Shown: piece after piece, positions 12,031 to 22,639 of the stretch
Layout: the number at the start of each line of letters is the position of its first letter
Position numbering within the stretch: the first letter of the stretch is position 1
Assembly: GCA_030220185.1 (NCBI GenBank)
Contig: JASPKZ010007251.1
Coordinates: 756,501 to 820,500, forward strand
Source of the DNA: Diploptera punctata
Taxonomy: Eukaryota > Arthropoda > Insecta > Blattodea > Blaberidae
Length of the DNA stretch: 64,000 bases
Direction of reading: 5' to 3'
The notes under the pieces: model-generated
The model's database searches: none
What the model was told of the DNA's origin: nothing
What the model saw: the letters and a program-made list of their open reading frames with translations, nothing else
Program-made: the position numbers and the translations under genes

Positions 12031-13121
12031 TAATTATATAATTTTTTACCTGGTAAGTCAGTCGTCCTCAACTAAGTCATTAACTTCTTTGAGTTATTCT
12101 AAATTTACTTCGGCAGAACATACAAAATATTTACAAAGACAACATCATAAAGATTAAATTAAATAACAGATTTTCTGAAGAAGGAATTATAAATCGTGGT
12201 GTGAGACAAGACTGCCCCCTATCCCCAACACTCTTTGCAATTTATATCAATGAAGTAATATGTTGCTGGAACAAAACATATAAATTTGGAATAAGAATAT
12301 CAGAAAATAGAAAATTAAACACCCTATTGTTTGCAGATGACCAAATAATAATAGAAAATTCCGAAGATAATCTACAGAAAGGTCTGTATGAACTTAACAA
12401 AATTACAGAAGAATATGGATTAAAGATATCTACAGAAAAAACAAAAATTATATGGCATTTCAAGGTGTAGATCCTGTCAGAAGTAAAATTGTACTGGACA
12501 ATAAAATTTTGGAGCAGGTGAATAATTTTACATATCTAGGATGCAATATTCTCATATGAAGAAGAAAAGGATGTAAATGCAAAAATATCTAAATTTTTAA
12601 GAATTTTAGGGTTAATAAATTCTATCTTCAAGCCATAGTTAGTCCAAAAGCATTCAAGACTGAAAGTGTATAAAACACTGGCTCTTCCAACTCTTTTGTA
12701 TGGTAGCGAAGTATGGACGTTGAAACAGAAGGATATACAGAGACTTAGATCTGCTGAAATGAGATATCTTCGGAGGACTGCAGGATACACACTACTAGAT
12801 CACAAAAAAATGAAGACATCTTAGAAGAATTACACATGGAATCTTTAGAAAACAAAATTTCTGATTATAAGTCAAGATGGATACAACATGTTCATCGAAT
12901 GGAAGATCACAGAATACCCAAACTAATGTTAAGATATCAACCTGCAGGAAGAAGGAGACCAGGACGTCCACTCAAAAGACTTCTGGATGGTGTTTCTCTT
13001 GAGGCCGAAACAGGTCAACAAATGGCCTAAATTCGTGAATGTACTATGATGATGATGATGATAATATGTTAATAACTTAGTTGAGGATGACTGACTTATC
13101 AGGTAAAAAATTATATAATTA
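12031..13121. mobile_element. 1.1-kb unit with about 33-bp inverted ends enclosing a LINE fragment
   Basis: Left TAATTATATAATTTTTTACC then TGGTAAGTCAGTC is mirrored on the right by GACTGACTTATCAGG then TAAAAAATTATATAATTA. Inverted similarity continues inward through TCCTCAACTAAGT. The interior is a LINE RT fragment. Could be a PLE-type inverted terminal repeat split by a LINE insertion. Confidence 0.6.
12108..13050 (+). pseudogene. LINE RT fragment (family X)
   Basis: Reads GVRQDCPLSPTLFAIYINE, LNTLLFADDQIIIENSEDN, ISTEKTKI, then SDYKSRWIQHVHRMEDHRIP and GRRRPGRPLKRLLDGVSLEA, ending with a (GAT)n tail. LFADDQ is the catalytic RT motif. The copy at 24665-25320 on the minus strand is the same family. 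Confidence 0.85.
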
Positions 13122-13122
13122 A

Positions 13123-13645
13123 AACTAATAAAACTTTACAAAATATAATAAAAAAACAATAAAACCAAAATAAAAAAGAAAAATTATCAGGTGTATATAA
13201 ATTGAAGTGTGGCACAGTGACAATGTCTATATAGGACAAACTGGTAGACCTTTTATCTCTTGGATAAAGGAACACATGAGAGCATATAACAGAAATTTAG
13301 AATATTCAAAATATGCTAACCACCTATTCCAATTTAATCATTGTTTCGATCAAAATTTTGAAATTTTACATGTTTGTGATAAGGGTAAGAAGTTAGATCT
13401 TTTGGAGGCTGTAGAAATTAATAAATTTAAAAGTAGTAACAAACTGTTAAATTCTCAACTTGATTTGAATGAATCCCCTTTGTTAAATTAAAAATTTAAA
13501 TAAATATTGTTGTATTGTTGCTTAGATCAGTTGGAACACAATTCATAATTTGTTAACATGTCTGAAGAGGGTGCAGTGTACCGAAACAGCTGTCACTGAA
13601 TTATATAATAAATGTGAAAATCAAATAAAACTATGTTTTATTTTT
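13123..13645 (+). mobile_element. Penelope-like element 3' end: GIY-YIG endonuclease
   Basis: After a frame break, the reading GVYKLKCGT… DNVYIGQTGRPFISWIKEHM, ANHLFQFNHCFDQNFEILHV and LDLLEAVEINKFKSSNKLLN is the GIY-YIG endonuclease domain at the C-terminus of Penelope proteins (target-primed retroelements). Stop at 13489-13491, followed by a ribozyme motif, as expected of PLE 3' regions. RT part missing. Confidence 0.85.
13555..13608 (+). ncRNA. Hammerhead-like ribozyme of the PLE
   Basis: CTGAAGA at 13562-13568, stem II GGTGC/GTACC with AGT loop (13570-13582), GAA at 13583-13585, self-complementary stem III ACAG/CUGU, then C at 13594 as the cleavage base. Stem I is short (UG/CA next to the core). 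Minimal hammerheads with loopless stem III are known from PLEs and are thought to act as dimers. Confidence 0.65.
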
Positions 13646-13909
13646 ATTTAATTAATATAATTAACATCTTATTACTTAACCTCAACGGTGCTTTAACATG
13701 AATTTCAAAAGTGTTGAGGATAAAGAAGGTGCACAACTCAATGATACTAATAAGTTGTTGGTATATGCTGCTGATGTAATATTATGAGGCGATAGCGAGG
13801 AGTTACTAAGGGTCAATATGCATATTCTTTTGAGCAACACTAAGAAATTGGAACTGAAAGTAAACATGAATAAAATTAAATATATGACCACACATAGAAA
13901 TTCATTATA

Positions 13910-14461
13910 CAGGGTGTCCCATTCAAACCTCCCACATTTTAATTAATCATAACTAACAAAGTATGTGGAATTATGAAATGAGGCCGGTATTAAACAAAAC
14001 AGAAACTCAAAGAATTTTCATTGCCACATTCGCTTGGCGAATTAATTTTTGTGGACTTCTCTGAAATCCTGCTCTATTTCTTCTTCCTTTTCTTCTGAAA
14101 CACGTGTATGAGCACCTCCTGATTCCTTTTTAATGCTTCCAGTCGCTAGAAACTTCTCAAGCCATGCCTTAATAGTCTTCCCATCAGGTACATTTCCTCC
14201 ATATTCTCCCCAGTAATTTATTTGCACTGTAATTATTGACTTTGTCTCTGCATACCAGGAAACAATTTGTGCTTGTTGCTGAGGAGTCATCATTTTATTT
14301 TATGTCATTATTGTCCAATGTGCAACAAATGAATTAACTGCAACAATGAAAACAAAACTTTTTTGAGTTTCTCTTTCTTTTAATACCAACCTCATTTCAT
14401 AATTCCTCATATTTTGAGATATATGATTAATTAAAATGTGGGAGGTTTGAATGGGACACTG
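13910..14461. mobile_element. Short Tc1/mariner-type element with HTH fragment
   Basis: TA duplicated at 13908-13909 and 14462-14463. TIR of about 37 bp starting CAGGGTGTCCCATTCAAACC on the left and CAGTGTCCCATTCAAACC on the right. Minus-strand 83-residue frame begins MMTPQQQAQIVSWYAETKSI and continues with an HTH-like PDGKTIKAWLEKFLATGSI, resembling the DUF4817 helix-turn-helix of transposases. No DDE domain. Inserted in the LINE, whose frame resumes after it. Confidence 0.8.
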
Positions 14462-14815
14462 TATATAATGGAAATGGATAGTTAATGACAAATGAGGGAA
14501 ACTTTGAAGAAATAGCTGAATTCAAATACGTAGGAACAATAATTACAAACAGGAATAAGGTGCAGAATGAAATTAAACATAGGCTCAATTTTGGAAATGC
14601 ATGTTATTACATATTAAAGGGACTCTTGTCATCCCAACTTCTCTCAAAGAAAAGATTAAACTCAAAATACAATTGAACCTGAGTTATACATATATCAAGG
14701 TGAAGAGGGAAGAATACTTACAACTCAGAATTACTCACAAATCATATTTAGATAATAAATCATATTTTTATCTTTTCTGATGGAATATGGGCGAAAGTCT
14801 TAATATAACTAATTA

Positions 14816-15141
14816 TCTGTGGTCTCGAGGTAGCGTGCTGCCTTGTCACGCAGTGGGCCCGGGTTCAATCCCCGGTCGGGGCAGTTTTTCTGGGTGAGGT
14901 TTTTATTGGGGTTTTTCCTCACCTGTAAGACAAATGTCAGGAAAACTTTAAGGCCCAAACGGTCCCCGAAATCATATGGCCATCATCTTTATCATTATCA
15001 TCATCATCATCTTACACCGGTGTGGAAAGCAACGGGAAGCTACCACACCTACACAATTCCCTAGTAAAGCTGCAAGCATAGCATGAAAATGCTATGATTG
15101 CAGTGAAGGACCTGCCTTCGGGCAGAATTACTATGGATGGA
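14816..15141 (+). mobile_element. SINE1 (tRNA-derived, about 325 bp)
   Basis: Head TGGTCTCGAGGTAGCGTGCT (A box) and GGGTTCAATCCCCGGTC (B box), an (ATC)n section, and a 3' part ending TAATTCTGCCCG in reverse. Five copies in the window: here, 26004-26728 (-), 43812-44138 (-), 45447-45766 (-) and 63387-63690 (+). Confidence 0.9.
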
Positions 15142-15217
15142 TGTAAGTTTATTAGATTTAAATGTTTTTAATATTCATTTCATACATCTCAATGATGGAT
15201 AAATTAAATTTGAAGAG

Positions 15218-15340
15218 AAAAATTATATGCTCAGACGGGTTTGAACCTAGGACCTTTTGCACTCTAGGTGAATGCTCTATCAACTGAGCCATCTGAGAAA
15301 CTAATCTAAATGCAAATTTTTCTCTTATATACACTGTTAA
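15218..15340 (-). mobile_element. SINE3 (tRNA-derived, TTTCTCTTCAAA end)
   Basis: GAAGAGAAAAATTATATGCT then tRNA-like head in reverse (GGTTTGAACCTAGGACCT, CTCTATCAACTGAGCCATC). tRNA-like head with intact boxes; anticodon-arm region lacks U33, so a SINE and not a tRNA gene. Confidence 0.75.
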
Positions 15341-15370
15341 TTCCCATGCACCAAATGTCGTAAAAAAAAC

Positions 15371-15480
15371 TATTAGATTTCACTAACTCACTGGCATCAA
15401 ACTTGTAGGTTCATGACCATGTGGACATGCTCTCCATAAATCTCTATCCTGAACTAATGTTTTCCAATCATTACTAAATA
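15371..15480 (-). pseudogene. LINE 3' end (WRAYV family)
   Basis: Reverse complement reads DWKTLVQDRDLWRACPHGHE, the same tail as at 58.57 kb. Starts with ACTAACTCACTGGCA, the family 3' end. Confidence 0.65.
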
Positions 15481-15548
15481 TTTTTGTAAGGGTGAAAATA
15501 TTTATAATTAGGACCATCACTCTAATATGTAGTATAATAGTCACTGTA

Positions 15549-15765
15549 CGGAAAAATCCAAGGAGCAAGTCCTCCAGAGGGTCTTTAAGCCGTGGGTCCC
15601 GAGTCCGAAGATTTTCAGGCTCGTAAAAAATCCTCAAGCCTGAATGAAAAGGCCTCTAAGCAAAATTTACCGAATTTTCCCGTCCTATTACTACCTTGGT
15701 TTCCTAGATGTCAGTATGAGGCGGAACGCTGACCACGTACCACTCAAAATGACATCTATACGAAA
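15549..15765 (+). mobile_element. SINE2 fragment
   Basis: Matches the body of the copy at 7.48 kb from GGAAAAATCCAAGGAGCAAG to CACTCAAAATGACATCT; tRNA head missing. Confidence 0.8.
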
Positions 15766-16409
15766 TAAAATTTTAATGAAAAAATTGTATTAATACAGTA
15801 GGCCTATATACGTAGTTCACATTAAAACAAAAACACTAAAAGTATACTATAATTTTTTGAACTTAGCAGTGGTTTAAAGACTTTTTGCTTGTATTTTCCT
15901 TGCATTAAATGCATTTTGCAAACTTATTAACACATTCACAGCTTTTTAACTATGTTCTTTATCTGATTATTTTCACAAAAGTGGGTTTCATATCAGAAAC
16001 AAATGTATCTTTCGTAAACAGTCTTCATCTTCTGAATTAAATGCAAACTCTGTTGATCCACTCATGACATCACATTGTCTTTGTAACTGGAGTGCTGCCG
16101 TCAGCCCTTTTTGTATTGCCACCTATGCTATTTTGTATTTTTCAAGCTGCCACGTGTTGTTATTAACATTCATTTTAAAAATACAATATTTGTATTTGTT
16201 GGTTATGTACAATGCATTTATATTTTATGAACTTCTGGACAACTGCAAATTACATGTAAATGCATTACATACAAATAAAGTTTAATATATCTAAATTTTC
16301 AGTTACTCATAGCCAGGATTTACAAAAAAAATTATATATAAAACTGAATTATGCATAACCGAGTTATATATAAAACAGGTTCAACTGTATATAAAACTAT
16401 TATTCTCCC

Positions 16410-16557
16410 TGAGTTCAAATCGGATCCCCAAAGCTGTTTATAATTATATACCAAGAGGACAAAGATCACTGGGCCATCCTATGAAACGCTGGAGGGAAAA
16501 TTTTCTATATGATCATAACAGGCCTTGGCCTAATACTTGGAAGGAAGAAGAAGAAGA
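16410..16557 (+). mobile_element. 5'-truncated LINE 3' end with 11-bp target duplication
   Basis: Flanked by ATTATTCTCCC at 16399-16409 and 16558-16568, which restores the older LINE. Encodes the tail PKAVYNYIPRGRRSLGRPMK-type and ends (GAA)n. The minus copy at 26077-26492 is a longer member. Confidence 0.9.
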
Positions 16558-17144
16558 ATTATTCTCCCAATTATGTGGATGTGAAACATGGACTCTTATT
16601 TTAAGGGGAGATAAAAGATTACAAGTTTTTGAAAATAAAATTCTTAGGAAAATTTTTGGACTAAAGAGAGACAAACAGACAGGTGAATGGAAAATGCTAT
16701 GTAACTGTGAGCTACATGATCTTTATAGGAAACCAGATGTAATAAGAACAGTTAAGTCTTGTAGAGTGCAGTGGGCAGGGCATGTGGCACAAATTCATCA
16801 AAATGTGTACCATACAATTTAATTAACTCATAAATTGCTAATGTATCCTATATGACACATTGGTTTAATTTATTTAATTTTTAATAAAGCAATGGAAAAC
16901 TGAATCAGTAGATATTTAAATGTGTGTCATTATAATACAAAAATTGCAATAGATCATTATTTAAGTTATATTTGATTTGTTTTCACTGCAGTCTGATACT
17001 TTTAAATGAGCTGGGATCAGAAAATGAGTTTCTCCATTAAAATATGTATATATTCCTAAACCAGCAAAATGTGACCATAAATTTAGTTCCTTCATGATGG
17101 ACATTACATATTAACTTCGTTCATTTGAGTCATGTAGTTTCATA

Positions 17145-17260
17145 TAGACAGAATGAAAGAAAACCGACTTGCAAAAAGAGCTAAAGAAGACAGACCAATG
17201 GATGGGAGAAGAACAAGAGGAAGACCAGCCAAGAGATGGATAGACAGTGCATGCACATCC
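17145..17260 (+). pseudogene. LINE C-terminal remnant
   Basis: Reads RMKENRLAKRAKEDRPMDGR and RTRGRPAKRWIDS, the GRPxKRW tail of LINE polyproteins. The gap 16.83-17.14 and the stretch 17.28-17.57 are AT-rich with nothing recognised. Confidence 0.6.
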
Positions 17261-17594
17261 ATATGTCACATTTAAATACAAAAAATTACAACAGTACATA
17301 CTAAACAATTAATTATCTGGTCAAACTGAACAATAATGAAAATAATGTCTAATAATACAATAAAATTAAATACAATTAAAAGTAAACTAATGGAAGAATA
17401 TATACTCAAAGGAATAACAGCTCTAATCTACTATACATAAAAAGACAAGAAAAAATATACAAAGAAAGTAATAAGCTCTAATGAATTAATCTATCACTTA
17501 TGTATAAGACATTAGGTAAATATATTTACAAATCTTAATAATATTTTTATTAAATAATGAAAAAAAATTATTAGTAGTTAAAAAGTAATATTAG

Positions 17595-17965
17595 TGAGAT
17601 GTATCTGTTAATAATTTTATTTTTAATTTGTTTCTGAAAGATGATAAAGTTTGGCACTCTTTGACATGTTCTAGCAAGAAAAGCTGTAAAAGATTTTGAG
17701 TAATAATGAGGAGGGATATAAAGGACAATGTGCTGATGGGATCGGGTATCTAATTTATGTGTATCAGAGAGTCTAGTGAAGTGGTGTAATAAATAATAAG
17801 GTAATGATGTATGTAATATTTTATAGAGAAGAGATAGGGAATGGATGGTTCTACAATCTTGTAGACGAAAACATGACAGTTGTTCCAGAGGTGGTGCAAC
17901 GTGATCAAATCTGCGAATACCACAAATAAAATGTATGCAAGAATTATGAACACGTTGAAGTCTTT
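17595..17965 (-). pseudogene. LINE RT C-terminal region of a different clade
   Basis: Open for about 120 codons on the minus strand: QRLQRVHNSCIHFICGIRRF, DHVAPPLEQLSCFRLQDCRT, IHSLSLLYKILHTSLPYYLL, ending with an F..FI.FQK-like segment. This is the thumb/C-terminal part typical of Jockey/CR1-like elements (QRVQN.CIRFI.G), not of the GRPxKRW elements elsewhere in the window. Confidence 0.75.
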
Positions 17966-17999
17966 GGGTAATTAGAGCCTGTGGGATTGTTTGATAGAA

Positions 18000-18300
18000 A
18001 TTGGCTCCCAGTTTAAGGTATGATGCTTTGGTGCAGAGCTATGCAACTTGCGCTGGAAAGAAATTTTCTCGCGTAATTTTGGCCAGTTGGGACTGGTGCC
18101 CACCCAACATTGTGAGGAATTTTGGTAGCTACGATAAATAGTAGCTCTAGGTTGAGAAAACCAGCTATAACAGCTGGTAACCCAACATGCTGACCATATG
18201 TCTTCCATATTGGCTAAATGATTGCCCACCTTTGTAATTAGCAATATGGATGTGAGGCCATCAACCGACCAGTAGGAGACTTGTTGAGAGAGAACTTCCT
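18000..18300 (+). mobile_element. SINE4 copy
   Basis: Shares TGAGAAAACCAGCTATAA, TGGGACTGGTGCCCACCCAA and the flanks with 42563-42895 (-) and 60870-61215 (-). tRNA-like head at the left end of this orientation (GCAGAGCTATGCAACTT, GGGACTGGTGC). Confidence 0.75.
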
Positions 18301-18479
18301 AGTATCCTTAACTGCATAAAGATGATTTATTTAAGAATAATTTTCTTACCCTCTGAAAAAGAATAAACTTTCTGTGTATCTAAACTTTAATTTATACAAT
18401 ATCATTGTTTTCTTCTTTGTCATAACTTACTTCTGAAGTGAACCTTTGGCTTTCCTCACAATAGTATTCCATTACAATG

Positions 18480-18600
18480 TATCCTTAGCTTTCATTTTCC
18501 AGTTTTTCAATCCCAAATTTCTAAAGCCTTTTCCATGTCATCCATTTTTTCTTGGCCATCCTCTCCATTTCCTTTTTTGTTAGGTGTTGCTATAAGAGAT
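18480..18600 (-). pseudogene. Possible LINE remnant
   Basis: Reverse complement is purine-rich and codes for a charged GNGEDGQEKMDDMEKALEI-like stretch resembling the tail of LINE proteins. Weak. Confidence 0.3.
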
Positions 18601-18734
18601 CAATCCTAATGCCAAGATTGGACATTTTAGCATTCTATGGATATAGGGATGTTTGTTTATTGTTAGAAAATGATGTACTATGCATGTTAGGAATTATATG
18701 GCCACAGGTTGTAAATATATTAAATGCTCATATT

Positions 18735-18960
18735 TGAAGAGAAAAATTATACGCTCAGACTGGAGCTGGAACCCAGGACCTTTGGCTTTCCAGGCCAATG
18801 ATTGACTAAGCTATCTGAGCGAGTTCTGATCTAAATGCAAATTTTTCTCTTATACGTTAATTCCCATGCATCAAATGCTGTGAAACCTTCGTTTCTATCA
18901 TCTAAATGCAAATTATTCTCTTATATACGTTAATTCCCGCGCACCAAATGCTAGGATTAT
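18735..18960 (-). mobile_element. SINE3 copy and partial second copy
   Basis: GAAGAGAAAAATTATACGCT, a reversed tRNA-like head (TGGAACCCAGGACCTTTGG), then AAATTTTTCTCTTATACGTT. The latter half is repeated at 18895-18955. Confidence 0.7.
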
Positions 18961-18964
18961 ACAT

Positions 18965-19195
18965 CAGTGCCATCTTTTGTATCCTCTGTCATTCTTTGCA
19001 GATGTTCTATCCAGTAGTTACTGTGTTCTTTGAAGAAGTGGTTGTACTTTTAGTTCCTCTCTAATATGTTCTTCTCTTATACAACCTTTCACGGCCTGTA
19101 GGAATCTCATTTCTGCTGCCTGAATTTTACTTTTTTATTTTTCCTTCAGGACCCAGGCCTCACTTCAATACATCGCCACTGGTAGTGCCATCATT
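18965..19195 (-). pseudogene. LINE remnant
   Basis: Reverse complement gives LKRGLGPEG and RNEI-type residues around the W-x-L motif region of LINE C-termini. Frame-broken. Confidence 0.4.
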
Positions 19196-19334
19196 GAGTA
19201 AAATGTTAGGTTGGGGGTTGTATGTCGGGCTGGAAACCCACCATGTAAAATGATCTTTCTCAAAAGTCTCACACTATTAAGCCGGACGGAATTATAAGAT
19301 GATGACTTGGATTACGAAAAAAGGGCAAATGATT

Positions 19335-19530
19335 AGGCAGGAAAGATAAATTAAAAAATCGGAACCTGGAACGTCAGAAGTTTGAGGGATAAGGAAGACA
19401 AACTAATCACAGAACTCAGAAATAGAAAAATTAATATAGCAGTGACCACAGAAACAAAGAAGAAATTAAAGGGTACAAAAGATGTTAAGATTATGTAATG
19501 ATATATTCTGGAGTGGAACAGACAGTAAGG
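19335..19530 (+). pseudogene. LINE endonuclease (EEP) N-terminal remnant
   Basis: Reads KIGTWNVRSLRDKEDKLITE, LRNRKINIAVTTETKKKLKG and then YVMIYSGVEQT. TWNVRSL and ETKKK are the first catalytic blocks of the apurinic-type endonuclease of LINE ORF2. Cut by a SINE at about 19530. Confidence 0.8.
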
Positions 19531-19935
19531 GCAGCTTTGCTTAGTTGATTAATGCGCTAATATGTAGAATTAGAGACCTTGGATAGAAATCCCAGTTTGG
19601 GCCAAGCATTTTTCTCTTAAATATTAATAATCGTTCAGTATGAGTATAAATTTATATAAAATATTGCAATATTATCATTACAGCTGTAATAGTAGTGTTA
19701 AAATCCTGTCAAAGTCTTCCTGAATGAGGAGCAGCCAGGTGGCATTGTGAATGAAGGTCCACTGTCATGAACATGCAGGATTATATAAGAGAGAAAAAAA
19801 TTTCCATCTAAATTGAGATGCCTAGATAGCATACTTAATTAATATGCTAGTACGTAGAATTTACAAATCTTGGGTTGAAATCCCAGTTTGGGTGAAAATT
19901 TTTCTCTTCAAAAATTAATTTATCTTTTAGTATGA
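19530..19935 (+). mobile_element. Two diverged SINE3-like units
   Basis: Each has TTAATGCGCTAATATGTAGA- or TTAATATGCTAGTACGTAGA-type A box, GAAATCCCAGTTTGGG B box and TTTTTCTCTTCAAA end. Divergent heads compared with 20165. Confidence 0.6.
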
Positions 19936-19964
19936 GTCTAGGCGAAAATTTTTCTCTTCAAATA

Positions 19965-20275
19965 TAATTTATCCTTCAGTGAGAAGTGTTAAGTCAATAA
20001 TAAAAACATCAATAGACGCCCTACTGGCTTTATAAAGTAGTGTTAAATTCCCAATAAATGTCATCTTAACTAAGAAGCTGCCATTTGCAAAGATAGAAGC
20101 AAAGGTTTCAAAAGCATTTAGCACGATGGAATTACAACATATATAAGAGAAAAATTTGCGTCTAGATCGCAACTCGCCTCGGTAGCTCAGTTGATAGAGC
20201 ATTTGGCCCGGCAAGCCAAAGGTCCCGGGTTCGAGTCTCAGTCTAGGCGAAAATTTTTCTCTTCAAATATGAGTA
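19965..20275 (+). mobile_element. SINE3 with well-preserved tRNA-like head
   Basis: Head GCCTCGGTAGCTCAGTTGAT then AGAGCA, anticodon-like stem TTGGC/GCCAA with loop CCGGCAA, T arm GGTCCCGGGTTCGAGTC, closing CTAGGC. It folds as a cloverleaf but has C at position 33 and a mismatch in the acceptor stem, and is followed by the SINE end TTTTTCTCTTCAAAT. So SINE, not a functional tRNA. Confidence 0.75.
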
Positions 20276-20616
20276 TATAAATTCATACACAAGGTATAGA
20301 GTTCAAGTATTACCCACATAAGGTAAACTGTAGTTTGAAGATTCACTATAGCTATATCGTATGCAAAAATTGCCATAATATGGAATGTTAGATTGTAATT
20401 AATATATGGTTTAACATCAGCAGCAGCACTACATCCTGATTTGAGCCTCAGCTTCCCTCAGAACCCTCTTATCTGATTCTTTGGGTTTCCTAGCTAATAT
20501 TTTTTTTTTACAGAGTAGGGTAACCAGCCCCCAACCATCCAGCAATCCTGAAGGACAATGATTTTCTGTAAGGGTTTTCTCCTCTAGCTGATAGGTCCCA
20601 AGTATAGCATCAAGAA

Positions 20617-20896
20617 TTAAGGTAGAATACGTTTATCACTCACCTCATATTGTTCTTCTTATTTGATTATAAACTAGTTTCGGAACATAGTTTCTGTTCC
20701 ATCCTCAGTAACATCACGACCGTTGTTCTGTCGTCTTGAAGACGACAGAACAACGGTCGTGATGTTACTGAGGATGGAACAGAAACTATGTTCCGAAACT
20801 AGTTTATAATCAAATAAGAAGAACAATATGAGGTGAGTGATAAACGTATTCTACCTTAATGAATATACCTCATAGTGAGAATTCCTAAAATAAGTA
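20617..20896. mobile_element. PLE snapback, essentially perfect palindrome
   Basis: 20616-20860 is an almost perfect loopless palindrome centred at 20738, followed by the tail CCTCATAGTGAGAATTCCTA. Flanked by the 13-bp duplication ATAGCATCAAGAA (20604-20616 and 20897-20909). Arms share CACTCACCTCATATT…CTAGTTTCGGAA with the PLE at 63.7-64.0 kb. Confidence 0.85.
20755..20812 (+). ncRNA. Hammerhead-like ribozyme (mirror copy on minus strand 20664-20721)
   Basis: CTGAGGA at 20768-20774, stem II GGAAC/GUUCC, GAA at 20795-20797, stem III ACU/AGU, then U at 20804. Core residues all match the hammerhead consensus. The palindrome places an identical motif on the other strand. Confidence 0.55.
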
Positions 20897-20969
20897 ATAG
20901 CATCAAGAACTCACTCTTTGCCCTCACATGACTTAGCGTTATCCAAGGACCATGACATGGACATGCATA

Positions 20970-22257
20970 CAGAGGGTTGTTTCTGATCTCTGATAACAAA
21001 TGATTTTTAAGTTTTACCTTAAGAAAAGCCATGTCTCCACCATCGATCATGCTCTATTTGATGGCCCTTCACCCGAGCTATGGCTTGGCATCAGAGTTTC
21101 CGCTGCAGAAGACTCTTATGCAGCACAGCCATATCTAGAAGTTCCCACTCCTCTTTACATGCTTTCCAGAGACCGTCTATTGTTCGAGGATGCCTGTTTC
21201 CCAGTGCCCTTTTGAAGAGTCCAAAGGCACAAAAGTCCATTGGTGATGCATCAGGAGATTTCACTGGGATGTTGCTGAATGGAATAGCATGTATTCCAGT
21301 TTCCTGCTCCATTCTCTCCAGGAATGCCAGGGTTGAACCCAAAGTGTGACTGGAGGCCTTGTCTTGGTGCACCCAGACTTGATTTTTGTCTGTATCATAG
21401 ACAGCTGGGATTTCGGTCCGGTAAATTGGGGTGAGAACTTCTTCCTGGTAGTACTAGGAGTTGATTTTGGCATTTTTAGCTACTCTATGAATGGTCAGTT
21501 TTCCATTGTAGCAATATCCCGCGATGACCATAAATCCCTTGGAGAAACTTTCTCTGCATTCGGCATACCACTTTTGAAAATTTTTTTCACCCCTTTCTTT
21601 ATAGTAAATTGCCCGGGGTTTGTTGCAGTTTCCTAGATAAACATATGCTTCATCAAGTGTGACCAAAAATTTCCATTTTTCTCTTGTCAGGTGCTTTTCT
21701 TACAGTTTCCTGCTGTAGGTGCGGCGTTCGGCAATGTGACGTGGCAACAATTTATGAATCCTGCTTTTGTGGTGCTTCTCCATGTTTAAATCTTTGTTTA
21801 TTATGGTGTTTACAGTTTTAAGGGATATTCCCAATCTGTTTGCAATCACCCTTTGTGTGGCAGGATTACCACCAGAGATAAGGGCCTTGACCTTTCTGAT
21901 TACATTTGGGGTTTAGGTAGTCGCAGGTCGTGGATTTGTCTACTTTTTCCCTTATGGAATTAATCCCTTTTTATTAAGCACTGAGCTAATTCCACATTTT
22001 AACACTACAAAATTATTTTGTTTGCAAGCTTCAATAATCACGGAATAACTATAATTAGCATCGGAAAGGGCAGTAATATACCCTTCCCAAAACGGGTCTA
22101 TCTGCTTAGGCATTATGAGAGCAACACGAGTGCGAGTATAACAGAAGCAGCACACTGACTGGTTTGATCACCTCGCACGTTCCTGTCCTGATAACTCACA
22201 CTCCAATGTCACAATCTTCTTGGCAAATCGTTCTCAGAGATCGGAAACAACCCTCCA
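20970..22257 (-). mobile_element. mariner/Tc1-like element, 1.29 kb
   Basis: TA at 20968-20969 and 22258-22259; TIR of about 33 bp around GAGGGTTGTTTC(T/C)GATCTCTGA. Minus-strand transposase: MPKQIDPFWEGYITALSDAN (HTH), VTLDEAYVYLGNCNK with first Asp, WVHQDKASSHT with second Asp, KSPDASPMDF with a third Asp. The DDxD layout suggests a maT-like DD37D clade. Several frameshifts and stops: inactive. Confidence 0.88.
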
Positions 22258-22639
22258 TAGGACTAGGTAGGATTAAAGACATATCTCGAGTTTTTAAGTA
22301 TTACACATCCATCTAATATTTGGTATAGGTAAAAGTTTATTATTAGCATTGTAATAGAATAATATATTTGCATTTAGATATTTCTCTTTTGAACAAAAAG
22401 ATTCCAAGTATCGTCCTTGTACATAAACACTAGTCGAATCATTTGTAGAAGTAAGAACAAAACTTAAGTAGAAATACACATTGCAATGTATTTATTGTAC
22501 CAATAAACATAAATTGAGCTGACATTTGAGATAGGCCTACCTATGTAGAATTTGAAAACATAAATGAAATACTTATCCACTTGCCAGAACAAATTTTGCA
22601 AAGGTAGGGTTTCTGCTTTTTATGTTTTTATTATAAATT

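Larger units (their letters stand above)
14670..16387. mobile_element. pogo/Tigger-like non-autonomous element, itself filled with insertions
   Basis: TA at 14668-14669 and 16388-16389. Ends CAATTGAACCTGAGTTATA (left) and CAGTTGAACCTG (right, reversed), with further GTTATAT-type similarity inward. The LINE reading passes across the removed element (LLSKKRLNSKY then KTIILP). No transposase seen; interior hosts SINE1, SINE3, LINE and SINE2 pieces. Confidence 0.7.
10780..16830 (+). pseudogene. One LINE ORF2 copy, split by five or more later insertions
   Basis: Ordered LINE segments: pre-RT (REKINNLEINTKSRNIRELY, then NEYGDKFAYAYTKSILNT) at 10.8-11.24 kb; VDFKKAHDSIKRKM at 11.79-12.03; a YADD-like YAADVIL at 13.70-13.90; FKYVGTIITNRNKVQNEIKH at 14.48-14.67; KTIILP at 16.39; CGCETWTLILRGDKRLQVFE and GEWKMLCNCELHDLYRKPD then WAGHVA at 16.56-16.80. 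Order and orientation are those of one polyprotein. Gaps are filled by the elements listed separately. Confidence 0.8.

Noticed and set aside
20165..20237. Cloverleaf that looks like a tRNA-Ala gene
   Set aside because: C at position 33, mismatched acceptor stem, and it is the head of a SINE repeated several times in the window.
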